Shown here: piece by piece, positions 19,805 to 29,216 of the stretch
Numbering within the stretch: position 1 is the stretch's first letter
Layout: each line of letters starts with the position of its first letter
Source of the DNA: Caulobacter sp.
GTDB lineage: Bacteria; Pseudomonadota; Alphaproteobacteria; Caulobacterales; Caulobacteraceae
DNA length: 64,000 nucleotides
Direction: 5' to 3'
Assembly (NCBI GenBank): GCA_030678995.1
Contig: JAUXTQ010000017.1
Span: 62,001-126,000, forward strand
The notes under the pieces: generated by a model
What the model was told of the DNA's origin: nothing
Databases searched by the model: none
Seen by the model: only the letters and a program-made list of their open reading frames with translations
Program-made: the position numbers and the translations under genes

Positions 19805-20694
19805 CCGGTCCGCAAGGCCAGGGGGCGGTGATTGAACAGCTGTGCGCGGCGGCGAAGGTCAGCCGGGCGAGCTACTACCGTGGCTGGGGCGAGAGGGAGA
19901 TGGCGCTGGAGGAGATGGCGCTGCGCGACGCCATCCATGAGGTTTGCCTGGAGCCGGATCATCGCTTCTACGGCTATCGCCGGGTGACGGCGGTGCTTGG
20001 GCGCCGGGGCTGGTTCGTCAACGCCAAGCGGGTCAGGCGGCTGATGGGCGCGGACAACCTGCTGGCCCTGCGTCGCAAGGCCTATGTTCCGGCCACGACC
20101 AACTCCAGCCATGGGCTGAAGGTCTATCCCAATCTGGCCGGCAGGATGCAGCCCCTGGCCCCGAACCGGCTGTGGGTGGCTGATATCACCTACATCCGGC
20201 TGGACCGGGACTTCGTCTATCTGGCGGTGGTGCTGGACGCCTTCAGCCGCCGGGTTGTGGGCTGGGCCCTGGCCGATCACCTGGGGGCGAGCCTGGCCAT
20301 CGAGGCCCTGGCTCTGGCCCTGGCCGACCGCCGACCGGCCTTCGGAGCTCTGGTTCATCACTCCGATCGCGGCGTGCAGTACGCCTGCGCCGACTATGCC
20401 CGCGCCCTGGAGGCGGTCGGGGCCATCCCCAGCATGAGCCGCGGCGGATGTCCCTACGACAACGCCAAGGCCGAGCGGTTCATGAGGACCCTCAAGGCCG
20501 AGGAGGTCGATGGCGCGGGCTATCGCGACCTGGAGCACGCAAGGGCCGAGATCGGAAACTTCATCGAGCAGGTCTACAACAAGCGCCGGCTCCACTCAGC
20601 GCTGGACTATCTGTCGCCCATGGAGTTCGAAAACCAATCGTCATGGGACGCCGTACGGCGTCCCATGACGTCAACAGCAGCGAACTGTACCTGA
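19801..20694 (+). CDS. IS3-family transposase OrfB (DDE integrase core)
   Basis: LWVADITYIRLDRDFVYLAVVLDAFSRRVVGW, HHSDRGVQYACADY, CPYDNAKAERFMRTLKAEEV; ATGA overlap with OrfA. Confidence 0.95.
   Translation: MTGPQGQGAVIEQLCAAAKVSRASYYRGWGEREMALEEMALRDAIHEVCLEPDHRFYGYRRVTAVLGRRGWFVNAKRVRRLMGADNLLALRRKAYVPATTNSSHGLKVYPNLAGRMQPLAPNRLWVADITYIRLDRDFVYLAVVLDAFSRRVVGWALADHLGASLAIEALALALADRRPAFGALVHHSDRGVQYACADYARALEAVGAIPSMSRGGCPYDNAKAERFMRTLKAEEVDGAGYRDLEHARAEIGNFIEQVYNKRRLHSALDYLSPMEFENQSSWDAVRRPMTSTAANCT
20639..20670. repeat. 32-bp perfect palindrome in the 3' end of orfB
   Basis: CGTCATGGGACGCCGT|ACGGCGTCCCATGACG. Confidence 0.9.
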
Positions 20695-20741
20695 TTTTAT
20701 CTGTCTCACCTCAGGGGCGCACTACAGTACATGTCCCCTGA

Positions 20742-21134
20742 CTATTGGCCGTTCTGCGGCAGACCGTCGGCGATGTCGTAGTAGTCGCCCTTGTCGGCGA
20801 CGAAGATGTGCTTGCCCAGCCGGGTCCCGGTGGGGGCGTCGAAGGCGCCCATGGCGATGGCGATTTTATCGCGATGGAGCGGGTCCCAGAACAGGGCCGA
20901 GCCGCAGGTGGCGCAGAAGCCGCGCCGCACCTTTTCCGACGACTGGAACCAGCGGATGCTGTCCTCGCCATGGATGGTCACGTCCGACTTCGGCACGTCC
21001 GTCGAGGCCCAGACATGCCCCGACGTTCGGCGGCACTGGCTGCAGTGGCAGGCGTCCGGCGCCGGCAGCTCGCCCGCGACCTCGAAGCTCACCGCGCCGC
21101 AGAGGCAGGATCCCTTGTGCATGGCCCCAGACAC
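20742..21134 (-). CDS. GFA (glutathione-dependent formaldehyde-activating)-like protein
   Basis: KGSCLCGAVSFEVAGELPAPDACHCSQCRRTSGHVWAS...FCATCGSALFW. Confidence 0.9.
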   Translation of the reverse strand: MSGAMHKGSCLCGAVSFEVAGELPAPDACHCSQCRRTSGHVWASTDVPKSDVTIHGEDSIRWFQSSEKVRRGFCATCGSALFWDPLHRDKIAIAMGAFDAPTGTRLGKHIFVADKGDYYDIADGLPQNGQ

Positions 21135-21140
21135 CTCCGG

Positions 21141-21524
21141 TCAGCTTTCCGTGAGGCTCAGGACGTTGCCGTCCGGATCGGGGAACCAGGCGACCTTGGC
21201 CTTGCCGTCCGGCGCGGTCCAGACGCCCATGGCGTCCTGGTCGTAGCCTTCGTAGATCGTCATGGTCACGCCTTTGCCGGTCAGGTCCGCAATGGCCTGC
21301 GCGATGTCGGGGACCTGCCAGCCCAGCACCGGGTGGGGCGAGGCCACATAGCCATCGATCTGGGTGATCCGCAGGATGGTCCCGTTCATGTCCAGCACGC
21401 TGGCGAACGGGTCGTCGGCCACCAGCGGCAGGCCGAGAGTCGCCGTGTAGAAGGCCTTCGACGCCTCCCGGTCCCGGGTCAGGACGAAAGTGACCGCCCT
21501 GGCTGAAGTCAGACCACCCACTTG
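21141..21524 (-). CDS. VOC/glyoxalase superfamily protein
   Basis: TFVLTRDREASKAFYTATLGLPLVADDPFASVL...AWFPDPDGNVLSLTES; exact start uncertain. Confidence 0.8.
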   Translation of the reverse strand, partial: QVGGLTSARAVTFVLTRDREASKAFYTATLGLPLVADDPFASVLDMNGTILRITQIDGYVASPHPVLGWQVPDIAQAIADLTGKGVTMTIYEGYDQDAMGVWTAPDGKAKVAWFPDPDGNVLSLTES

Positions 21525-21635
21525 CGCGTCTCCTCTGCTTCCGCGAGCCCGCCCGAACATGATGGGCCATGACGGAATTATTTGAACAGCGTAGCGCCCG
21601 ACTTCAGCCATCACAGGGCTGAATGTCGATGCCCT

Positions 21636-22163
21636 CTAATCTTCGTCAGCCCGCGCCAGCGCCTCGCCCACGGTCATCGCGTTCTCGTTGACGTGGATGT
21701 GGCGCAGGTCGCCGGGGATCAGGCCTTCGCCGCAGTGTTCGCAGACCAGCCGGGGCACGAAGTCCTGGCCGCAGTGGTCGTGGACGAAGCGCACCGGCGC
21801 CTTGTCGCCGTAGACATGCTTGTTGCCCCAGTCGGCCATGGTCAGCAGCACCGGTCGCAGGGCCTGGCCCTTTTCGGTCAGGATGTACTCCTGGCGCGGC
21901 GGGCGCTCGGAATAGCGGCGCGTCTCGAGCACGCCATGGGCCACCAGGCTCTTCAGCCGGGCGGCCAGCACGTTGCGGGCGACGCCCAGACGCTCCTGCC
22001 ACTGCTCGAACCGGCGAATGCCGCGGAAGGCGTCGCGCAGGATCAGCAGCGTCCAGGGGTCGCCGACGATCTCCAGCGTCCCGGCGATGCCGCAGGTCTG
22101 ATGCGAATAATCTGCTGTACGGCCCATGGCGGCGAGATTGCGGTTTCCGTCCAGGGAAAGCAA
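21636..22163 (-). CDS. HxlR family transcriptional regulator
   Basis: CGIAGTLEIVGDPWTLLILRDAFRGIRRFEQWQERLGVARNVLAARLKSL. Confidence 0.9.
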   Translation of the reverse strand: MLSLDGNRNLAAMGRTADYSHQTCGIAGTLEIVGDPWTLLILRDAFRGIRRFEQWQERLGVARNVLAARLKSLVAHGVLETRRYSERPPRQEYILTEKGQALRPVLLTMADWGNKHVYGDKAPVRFVHDHCGQDFVPRLVCEHCGEGLIPGDLRHIHVNENAMTVGEALARADED

Positions 22164-22293
22164 GAGGGTTGCTTTTATGGACGAACGGGTCCGGAATTCC
22201 GTTAGCTGCTGCCTGCCTGTCAGACTTCGGGATGCCGACGAACGATCCGCCGCCGTCCCTTCTTTTTGCCTTTCCGCTTGACGATCAAAACAA

Positions 22294-22319
22294 TCGTTTC
22301 AAACATATGTTTGCAACGA
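22294..22319. promoter_or_regulatory. PsrA-like operator (CAAAC-ATAT-GTTTG) in a 26-bp near-palindrome
   Basis: TCGTTTCAAACATATGTTTGCAACGA just upstream of the thioesterase CDS. Confidence 0.65.
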
Positions 22320-22330
22320 GGAAGATCGCC

Positions 22331-22759
22331 ATGCAGCCGCCGGTCGGGTTCGAACCGTTCACCCGCGAGAGTCCGCTGCTCGCTCCCTGGAAACCGCTCT
22401 TCGTCCGCCATGAGCCGGACCGCGTGATCCTGGGCCTCCACATCCACGAGCCGCACCTCAATTCGCGAGGCACAGTCCACGGCGGGCTTCTCGCGGCCCT
22501 CGCCGACCAGGCCATGGGCATGTCCTGCGCCGCCCGGCTGCGCGCCGAGGGCGTGCCTGTGTCCAACCTGTGGACCAGCGGGATGACCATCGACTACCTG
22601 GACGTGGCCTGGCCCGGCCAGTGGCTGGCCTTCGACACGCACTTCTCCCGAACGGGCCGGACCCTCTGCCATGTGGAGATGGACATCACCGCCGACGGCC
22701 AGACCGTGGCCCGGGCCAGGGGCGCCTTCCGCGTGTCGCTGGACAAGGCGGCCGCCTGA
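22331..22759 (+). CDS. PaaI-family (hotdog) thioesterase
   Basis: NSRGTVHGGLLAALADQAMGMSCAARLRAEG. Confidence 0.85.
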   Translation: MQPPVGFEPFTRESPLLAPWKPLFVRHEPDRVILGLHIHEPHLNSRGTVHGGLLAALADQAMGMSCAARLRAEGVPVSNLWTSGMTIDYLDVAWPGQWLAFDTHFSRTGRTLCHVEMDITADGQTVARARGAFRVSLDKAAA

Positions 22760-22821
22760 CCGGGCTTGCGGGCCGTCGCCGGAACGCTCAAATCAACGCC
22801 GTCTGATCAGGAGCGCCATCC

Positions 22822-24006
22822 ATGTCCGCCGATCCCGTCGTCATCGTCTCGTTCGCCCGCACGCCCATGGGCGGCTTTCAGGGCGCGCTCACCGGGGTGA
22901 AAGCGACCGAGCTGGGGTCCGCCGCCGTCCGCGCGGCGGTGGAGCGGGCCGGGGTCGACCCGGCGAAGATCGAGCAGATCATCATGGGCTGCGTCCTGCC
23001 CGCGGGCCTGGGCCAGGCCCCGGCGCGCCAGGCGGGTCTGGGTGCGGGCCTGTCCCTCGGCGTCGAGGCGACCACCGTCAACAAGATGTGCGGCAGCGGC
23101 ATGCAGGCGGCGATCATGGCCCATGACGCCCTGGCAGCCGGCAGCGTCGACCTCATTGTCGCCGGCGGCATGGAGAGCATGACCGGCGCGCCCTATCTGA
23201 TGACCAAGCATCGCGGCGGCGCGCGCATCGGCCACGATACGATCAGCGACAGCATGTACCTGGACGGGCTGGAGGACGCCTACGAGCCCGGCCGACTGAT
23301 GGGATCGTTCGCCGAGGAGAGCGCGCGCACCTACCAGTTCACCCGCGAAGACCAGGACGCCTACGCCATCGAGAGCCTGAGCCGCGCCCGCACGGCCATC
23401 GAGAGCGGCGCCTTCGTCGCCGAAATCACCCCGGTGACGGTGAAGACCCGCAAGGGCGAGGAGGTGGTCAGCCAGGACGAGCAGCCGCTGAAGGCAGACC
23501 CCTCGAAGATCCCGGGCCTGAAACCCGCCTTCGCCAGGGACGGCACCATCACGGCCGCCAACGCCTCCTCGATCAGCGACGGGGCGGCGGCCCTGGTGAT
23601 GACCCGCGAAAGCGTGGCCAGGGCGCTGGGGCTGCCGATCGTCGCCCGCGTGGTCGCCCACGCCGCCCACGCCCATGAGCCGGGCCTGTTCACCACCGCC
23701 CCCGTTCCGGCGATGCAGAAGGCGTTGAAGAAGGCCGGCTGGACGGCCGACGAGGTTGACCTGTGGGAGGTCAACGAGGCCTTCGCCGTGGTCGCCATGA
23801 TCGCCGCTCGCGAGCTCGGCATCGACCGGGCCAAACTGAACGTCAACGGCGGCGCCACGGCGCTCGGCCACCCCATCGGCGCGTCCGGCGCGCGCATTCT
23901 GGCCACCCTGCTGGCGGCGCTTCAGGCGCGCGGCGGCAAGAAGGGCCTCGCCAGCCTGTGCATCGGCGGCGGCGAGGCGACGGCGATGGCGGTGGAGCTG
24001 GTCTGA
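22822..24006 (+). CDS. Acetyl-CoA acetyltransferase (thiolase)
   Basis: NKMCGSGMQAAIMAHDAL, NVNGGATALGHPIGASGARIL, CIGGGEATAMAVE. Confidence 0.95.
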   Translation: MSADPVVIVSFARTPMGGFQGALTGVKATELGSAAVRAAVERAGVDPAKIEQIIMGCVLPAGLGQAPARQAGLGAGLSLGVEATTVNKMCGSGMQAAIMAHDALAAGSVDLIVAGGMESMTGAPYLMTKHRGGARIGHDTISDSMYLDGLEDAYEPGRLMGSFAEESARTYQFTREDQDAYAIESLSRARTAIESGAFVAEITPVTVKTRKGEEVVSQDEQPLKADPSKIPGLKPAFARDGTITAANASSISDGAAALVMTRESVARALGLPIVARVVAHAAHAHEPGLFTTAPVPAMQKALKKAGWTADEVDLWEVNEAFAVVAMIAARELGIDRAKLNVNGGATALGHPIGASGARILATLLAALQARGGKKGLASLCIGGGEATAMAVELV

Positions 24007-24024
24007 CCCTTCGGCCTTCCTTTC

Positions 24025-24585
24025 CTAGCCCGCCGGCTTCATCGGCGCGGTGATGGTGCGGCCGTTGATCGTGACCTGGCTGTCGCCGGGCTTCATGCCG
24101 GCCGGGCAGGCGCCGACATAGCGGGCATCGATGACCTGCTTCTGGCTAAAGGCCTGGCCGTCGCGCGAGCCGCTCAGGTCCGCCTCCACTCGGTAGGCGC
24201 TGTTGAAGTCGCCGGTGACAGTGCCCTTGCTGGCCATCTTCATGCCGTCGTTGTCGCAGGCGAACTCGAAGGCAATCCCGCCCGGGATGCGGCGCCAGGT
24301 GTTCCTGGAGCAGTTGCGAGTGTCGGCGCCCTGGCCGAGGACCGCGTTGTCGCTCTGGGTCTTGTCGTCGATGCAGGTCCGCGCCGCGGCCGGCATGCCC
24401 TGGACGGTGACCTCCCACAGGCCGGCGCGAAGATGCGGCGCGGCGTCGATGCCCGGCGGGATGGGGCTGGCCGCCTTCGCCGCCGGCGAAGCGTCCCCGG
24501 CCGACGCGACGTTGGTCTTGTCAGCGGGTTTGCTGCAGGCGGCGAGGGCGAGGGCGGCGAGACAGATGCCGGCGGCGATGCGCAT
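24025..24585 (-). CDS. DUF3617-like lipoprotein
   Basis: lipobox MRIAAGICLAALALAACSKP; HLRAGLWEVTVQGMP. Confidence 0.75.
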   Translation of the reverse strand: MRIAAGICLAALALAACSKPADKTNVASAGDASPAAKAASPIPPGIDAAPHLRAGLWEVTVQGMPAAARTCIDDKTQSDNAVLGQGADTRNCSRNTWRRIPGGIAFEFACDNDGMKMASKGTVTGDFNSAYRVEADLSGSRDGQAFSQKQVIDARYVGACPAGMKPGDSQVTINGRTITAPMKPAG

Positions 24586-24660
24586 CGGAAGGCTCCCTGA
24601 AGGTGAGACTCCAAGGTTATCCGGGATCGCATTACGGCGCGAGGCGCCTATATTTCCGAC

Positions 24661-24933
24661 ATGGCTCAAATCACCGACAATTCCGCCGCCGGCCGGTTCG
24701 AACTGATCGAACAGGGCCAGATCGCCTACGCCGACTACCGGCAAACGCCCGACCGCATGATCATCGACTACGTTTTCTCCCCGCAGGTCTTGCGGGGACA
24801 GGGAACAGCGGGTCGTCTGATGGAGGGGGTCGTCGCGGCGGCCCGCGAGCGGAAGCTGAAGATTACCCCCCTTTGCGGTTATGCCGCAGCCTGGCTGAAA
24901 AGGCATACTGAGACCGCTGACCTGCTGGCCTGA
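24661..24933 (+). CDS. Small GNAT-type N-acetyltransferase
   Basis: DYVFSPQVLRGQGTAGRLMEGVVAAARERKLKITPLCGYAAAWLKRH. Confidence 0.85.
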   Translation: MAQITDNSAAGRFELIEQGQIAYADYRQTPDRMIIDYVFSPQVLRGQGTAGRLMEGVVAAARERKLKITPLCGYAAAWLKRHTETADLLA

Positions 24934-24991
24934 CGGGAAATCCCGTCATAAGCTGCCAGTCAGACGGCTGCTTCTTGGGGGAAAGGCTCGC

Positions 24992-25471
24992 ATGATCAAG
25001 ACCTTGGCTGCGGTTAGCGCCTTGGCGATGTCGCTTGCCCTTGCCGGGGCGGCGAACGCCCAGACCTATCTGTCGGATTGGGGACTGGCCGACATGCGCA
25101 CCGCGGTCGCCGCCGCCGAGGGGACGGTCACCGAGGACGGGGCCCAGGCCGACGGCACGCCCTACGTGGCGGCCAAGTCGGCCAGCGGGCTGAAATTCAC
25201 CATCACCGGCCGGGTCTGCACCGGGCCGGCAACCGCCAAGCGGTGCAAGGGCGCACTGCTGGAAACCCGCTTCACACTGGGTTCGGATTCCGAGGTCCAG
25301 ACGAAGATTCGGGAATTGGACTATGCCGCGGTGGCCATCAGCAACGGCGGGGACGGCGATCTGCTGCTCACCCGCTATCTGATTTTCGACAACGGCATTC
25401 ATCGCGACAACCTGGTGATCAACATCAGCGTCTTTGTGGGCGTCTCAGATGAAGTCTGGGGTAAACTCTAG
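24992..25471 (+). CDS. Secreted YbjN-domain protein (paralog 1)
   Basis: signal peptide; YLSDWGLADMRTAVAAAEGTVTEDG...YLIFDNGIHRDNLVINISVFVGVSDEVW. Confidence 0.7.
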   Translation: MIKTLAAVSALAMSLALAGAANAQTYLSDWGLADMRTAVAAAEGTVTEDGAQADGTPYVAAKSASGLKFTITGRVCTGPATAKRCKGALLETRFTLGSDSEVQTKIRELDYAAVAISNGGDGDLLLTRYLIFDNGIHRDNLVINISVFVGVSDEVWGKL

Positions 25472-25488
25472 TGAACAGGAACGACACC

Positions 25489-25974
25489 ATGCTCAAGAAG
25501 CTCGCCACGGCCAGCGCTCTGACGCTTGCCCTCTCCACTCCCGGTGCGGCCTTCGCCCAGAGCGGTCTGCTGACCGACTGGGGTCTGACCGACATGAAGC
25601 AGGCCGTCACCGCCGCCGGCGCCACGGTAACCAAGGAAGGCGCCCTGAGTGACGGCTCGCCCTATGTGGGCGCCACGTCCGCGGGCGGCATGAAGTTCGT
25701 CATCTACGGCACCGTCTGCTCGGGGACCACGGCCAAGCGTTGCAAGGGCGCCAACATGTCCGCCGGCTTCACCCTCGACTCCGACGCCGAGGTGGACGCC
25801 CGCGAAAAGAAGATCGACCGCTCCGCCGTGGGCGTGCGCAACGGCGGCGACAACTCGCTGGACGTCTCGCGATACCTGATCTTCGACGAAGGCATCTCCC
25901 GCGGGAACCTGCGCGTGAACATCGAGGTGTTCATCGACGTGGCCGAGGAAATCTGGAACGGCGGCGGCGAATAG
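25489..25974 (+). CDS. Secreted YbjN-domain protein (paralog 2)
   Basis: signal peptide; LLTDWGLTDMKQAVTAAGATVTKEG...YLIFDEGISRGNLRVNIEVFIDVAEEIW. Confidence 0.7.
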   Translation: MLKKLATASALTLALSTPGAAFAQSGLLTDWGLTDMKQAVTAAGATVTKEGALSDGSPYVGATSAGGMKFVIYGTVCSGTTAKRCKGANMSAGFTLDSDAEVDAREKKIDRSAVGVRNGGDNSLDVSRYLIFDEGISRGNLRVNIEVFIDVAEEIWNGGGE

Positions 25975-25998
25975 GCCGGGCGTCGGACGACTATGATC

Positions 25999-26027
25999 AG
26001 GCCGCGGGGGCGACTCCGCGGCCTTTT
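25999..26027 (+). terminator. Rho-independent terminator after the YbjN pair
   Basis: AGGCCGCGG/CCGCGGCCT followed by TTTT. Confidence 0.8.
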
Positions 26028-26069
26028 CATTGGTACCCTGACCCCGACAGTCAGAGCGGGGAATGACCG

Positions 26070-27347
26070 ATGGCGTTCAACGGACCCAATAGCGCCGACC
26101 GCGAGCTGCGTCGGCGCGCCGAGGCGGTGATCCCGGGCGGGATGTACGGCCACCAGTCGGTGGGCCTGCTGCCCGACGACTATCCGCAGTTCTTCCAAGG
26201 CGGCGACGGCGCCCACATCACCGATGTCGACGGCAAGCGCTACCTCGACCTGATGTGCGCCTACGGGCCCAACCTGTTTGGCTACGCAAACCCGCAGATC
26301 GACGCGGCCTATGTGCGCCAGCTGGGGCAGGGTGACGCCCTGACCGGGCCCACCGGCCTGATGGTCGAGCTGGCCGAGGCCTTCGTGGCCATGGTCACCC
26401 ACGCCGACTGGGCGATGTTCTGCAAGAACGGCACGGACGCCACGACCATGGCGATGATGACCGCCCGCCAGCACACCGGCCGCAAGACCCTGGTGCTGGC
26501 CAGGGGCGCCTATCACGGGGCCGCCCCCTGGTGCACGCCGAGGCCCGCCGGGACCACGCCCGAGGACAAGGCCAACCAGCTGTTCTGCGCCTACAATGAC
26601 GTGGCCAGCCTGGAAGCTGCCGTGGCCAAGGCCGGCGACGACCTGGCGGCCATCTTCGCCGCGCCGTTCCGCCATGACGCCTTCGTCGACCAGGCCGCGC
26701 CAGACCCCGCCTACGCCCGCCGCGCCCGCGAGCTGGCCGACCAGACGGGCGCGCTGCTGGTGGTCGACGACGTGCGCGGCGGCCTGCGTATCGCCCGCGA
26801 CTGCAGCTGGTCGGTGATGGGGGTCCAGCCGGACCTCTCGACCTGGGGCAAATGCATCGCCAACGGCCATCCAATCTCGGCCATGCTGGGCAATGACAAG
26901 GCTCGCAAGGCCGCCGCCTCGATCTATGTCACCGGCTCCTTCTGGTACGCCGCGGCGGCCATGGCGGCGGGGCTGGAGACGCTGAAACTGGTCCGCGAGA
27001 GCGACTATCTGGAACGGATAACGGGTCTGGGAGAACGCCTGCGGACCGGACTTGCCGAACGGGCGACCGCCGCCGGCTTCGGTTTCCGCCAGACGGGACC
27101 GGGGACCATGCCGCTGTTCCTGTTCGACGACGACCCGGACCTGCGCAAGGGCTTCTGCTGGTCCAGCGCCATGCTGGCCAAGGGCGTCTACGTGCATCCC
27201 TGGCACAATATGTTCCTCTGCGCGGCGATGACCGAGGCGGATATCGACTTCGCTCTCGACGCGGCCGAGGCGGCCTTCAAGGTGTTGAAGCGCGAGGCGC
27301 CCACCCTGGAGCCAGTGGAGAAGCTGGCGTTCCTGGCCGCACGATGA
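26070..27347 (+). CDS. Class III (GSAM-like) PLP-dependent aminotransferase
   Basis: FCKNGTDATTMAMMTARQHTGRKTLVLARGAYHGA; LLVVDDVRGGLRIARDCSW. Confidence 0.9.
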   Translation: MAFNGPNSADRELRRRAEAVIPGGMYGHQSVGLLPDDYPQFFQGGDGAHITDVDGKRYLDLMCAYGPNLFGYANPQIDAAYVRQLGQGDALTGPTGLMVELAEAFVAMVTHADWAMFCKNGTDATTMAMMTARQHTGRKTLVLARGAYHGAAPWCTPRPAGTTPEDKANQLFCAYNDVASLEAAVAKAGDDLAAIFAAPFRHDAFVDQAAPDPAYARRARELADQTGALLVVDDVRGGLRIARDCSWSVMGVQPDLSTWGKCIANGHPISAMLGNDKARKAAASIYVTGSFWYAAAAMAAGLETLKLVRESDYLERITGLGERLRTGLAERATAAGFGFRQTGPGTMPLFLFDDDPDLRKGFCWSSAMLAKGVYVHPWHNMFLCAAMTEADIDFALDAAEAAFKVLKREAPTLEPVEKLAFLAAR

Positions 27348-27634
27348 CCGCGATAGCCGAACGCACATTCGACGTCGTTGATGGAGGCGAGATCCGCGTG
27401 AGGGTTTTCCAGCCTGAATTCAGGCCGACGGGTGACTTCGGCTGCGAGATCGAAATTGCCTGGCCTGAACCGCGAGAACCAACCCGGCGGACCATCTACG
27501 GCATCGACGCTCTACAGGCGCTGCAGTTGGCCCTGCGACACCTTCCCGCGCTGCTTGAGGGTTCGCCAGAAAGCAAGGCCGGTCGAATTCGCTTTCAAGG
27601 CTCGAGTGAGTTGGGTCTGTTTCCGCTGCTCTAA
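27344..27634 (+). CDS. Hypothetical protein coupled to the aminotransferase
   Basis: ATGA overlap with the preceding CDS. Confidence 0.55.
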   Translation: MTAIAERTFDVVDGGEIRVRVFQPEFRPTGDFGCEIEIAWPEPREPTRRTIYGIDALQALQLALRHLPALLEGSPESKAGRIRFQGSSELGLFPLL

Positions 27635-27671
27635 CGGATTAGTCTGACGACAAAGAACGGGGAGAAAACGC

Positions 27672-29099
27672 ATGGCCTTTGCCGAATACGCCGAGCATGA
27701 CGGCTTGGGGCTCGCCGCCCTGGTCAAGAAAGGCGAGGTCTCGCCATCCGAGCTGGTCGAGGCCGCCATCGAGCGCATCGAGCGGCATAACCCGACCCTC
27801 AACGCGGTTGTCCACAAGGCCTACGACGAGGCGCGCAAGGTCGCCGCCGGGCCGCTGCCGGACGGGCCGTTCAAAGGCGTGCCGTTCCTGATCAAGGACC
27901 TGGGGGCCCAGGTCCGGGGTTGGCCCCGAAGCTCCGGCTCGATGTACGCCCAGGTCGCGGCCGACGCCGCCGACAGCGAACTGGTCCGCCGCTACCGCGC
28001 CTCGGGCGTGGTGCTGCTGGGCAAGACCAACACGCCGGAGTTCGGCATTCCGGGCGTCACCCAGTCCGAGCGGCTGGGGCCGTGCGGCAATCCGTGGAAC
28101 CCGGAACACATCTCCGGCGGCTCCTCCGGCGGCGCGGCCAGCGCCACGGCGTCCGGCATGGTCCCCCTGGCCCACGCCAGCGATGGCCTTGGCTCGATCC
28201 GCATCCCGGCGGCCAACTGCGGCCTGGTCGGGATGAAGATCACCCGCGACCGCACGCCGATCTGCGAGGTCACCGACGGGGCCATGGGCTTCTCGGTCCA
28301 CCATGTGGTCAGCCGCACAGTGCGCGACAGCGCCGCCATGCTCGACGCCACTGACGGCCCGCAGCCGGGCGATCCCTTCACCCATCCGAAGAAGGAGCGG
28401 CCCTTCCTCGACGAGGTCAGCCGCAGCCCCGGCAAGCTGCGCATTGCCTGGACCAACGAGACTCCCAGCGGCCGGCCGATGGGCGACGAGATGCTGGCCG
28501 CGACCCAGCGCACGGTCGAAACCCTCAAGGCCCTCGGCCACGAGGTGTTCGAGATGGGCCTGGGCATCGACTACCGCCTGATGTACCGCGCCCAGGGGCT
28601 GGTCTCGGCCTCCAACTTCGCCGCCTCGATCCAGCGCTGGGTCGAAGCGTTGGGCCGCGAGCCGGAGCCGGGCGAGCTCGGCCCCCTGGCCCAGCGTGGC
28701 TACGACGGCGGCCGGCGGGTCAGCGGCCAGCAGGCCCTGTGGGGCTGGCAGACGCTGCGGCTGATCAACATCCAGATCCTCGAGCGCTTCCAGGCCTTCG
28801 ATGTCTTCCTCACCCCGACCATGAGCTACCCCTCGCCGCGCATCGACTGGCTCGACCCGCTGACGGTCGATATCAAAGAGTTCGACAAGCGCCAGGCCGC
28901 CACCTACGGCACCACCCCGCCGTTCAACTTCACCGGCCAGCCCAGCCTGTCCCTGCCGCTGTGGCAGAGCGAGGCGGGCCTGCCGCTCGGCATGATGTTC
29001 ACCGGCCAGTTCGGCGACGAGGCGACGCTGTATCGCCTGGCCGGCCAGCTGGAGAAGGAACTGCCGTGGATCGGCAGGAAGCCGCCGGTGTGGAACTAA
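27672..29099 (+). CDS. Amidase (amidase signature family)
   Basis: GPCGNPWNPEHISGGSSGGAASATASGMVPLAHASDGLGSIRIPAANCGLVGMK. Confidence 0.95.
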   Translation: MAFAEYAEHDGLGLAALVKKGEVSPSELVEAAIERIERHNPTLNAVVHKAYDEARKVAAGPLPDGPFKGVPFLIKDLGAQVRGWPRSSGSMYAQVAADAADSELVRRYRASGVVLLGKTNTPEFGIPGVTQSERLGPCGNPWNPEHISGGSSGGAASATASGMVPLAHASDGLGSIRIPAANCGLVGMKITRDRTPICEVTDGAMGFSVHHVVSRTVRDSAAMLDATDGPQPGDPFTHPKKERPFLDEVSRSPGKLRIAWTNETPSGRPMGDEMLAATQRTVETLKALGHEVFEMGLGIDYRLMYRAQGLVSASNFAASIQRWVEALGREPEPGELGPLAQRGYDGGRRVSGQQALWGWQTLRLINIQILERFQAFDVFLTPTMSYPSPRIDWLDPLTVDIKEFDKRQAATYGTTPPFNFTGQPSLSLPLWQSEAGLPLGMMFTGQFGDEATLYRLAGQLEKELPWIGRKPPVWN

Positions 29100-29107
29100 C
29101 TACGACC

Positions 29108-29201
29108 GGGGACATGCACTTCAGTGCGTGTCCCCAGCCGCTTCGAATGCTCACGATCACCGCCAAAGCTGCGGGGGACACGCACTGAAGTGCATGTCCC
29201 C
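29108..29201. repeat. GGGGACA-family inverted pair (subfamily B)
   Basis: GGGGACATGCACTTCAGTGCGTGTCCCC at 29108-29135 and its exact reverse complement at 29174-29201. Confidence 0.95.
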
Positions 29202-29216
29202 GACGGAGAAAACACC

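Larger units (their letters stand above)
19355..20726 (+). mobile_element. IS3-family insertion sequence, 1372 bp, 5-bp target duplication GTACA
   Basis: imperfect ~45-bp terminal inverted repeats TGTAGTGCGCCCCTG...CAGGGGCGCACTACA; GTACA at 19350-19354 and 20727-20731. Confidence 0.92.
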
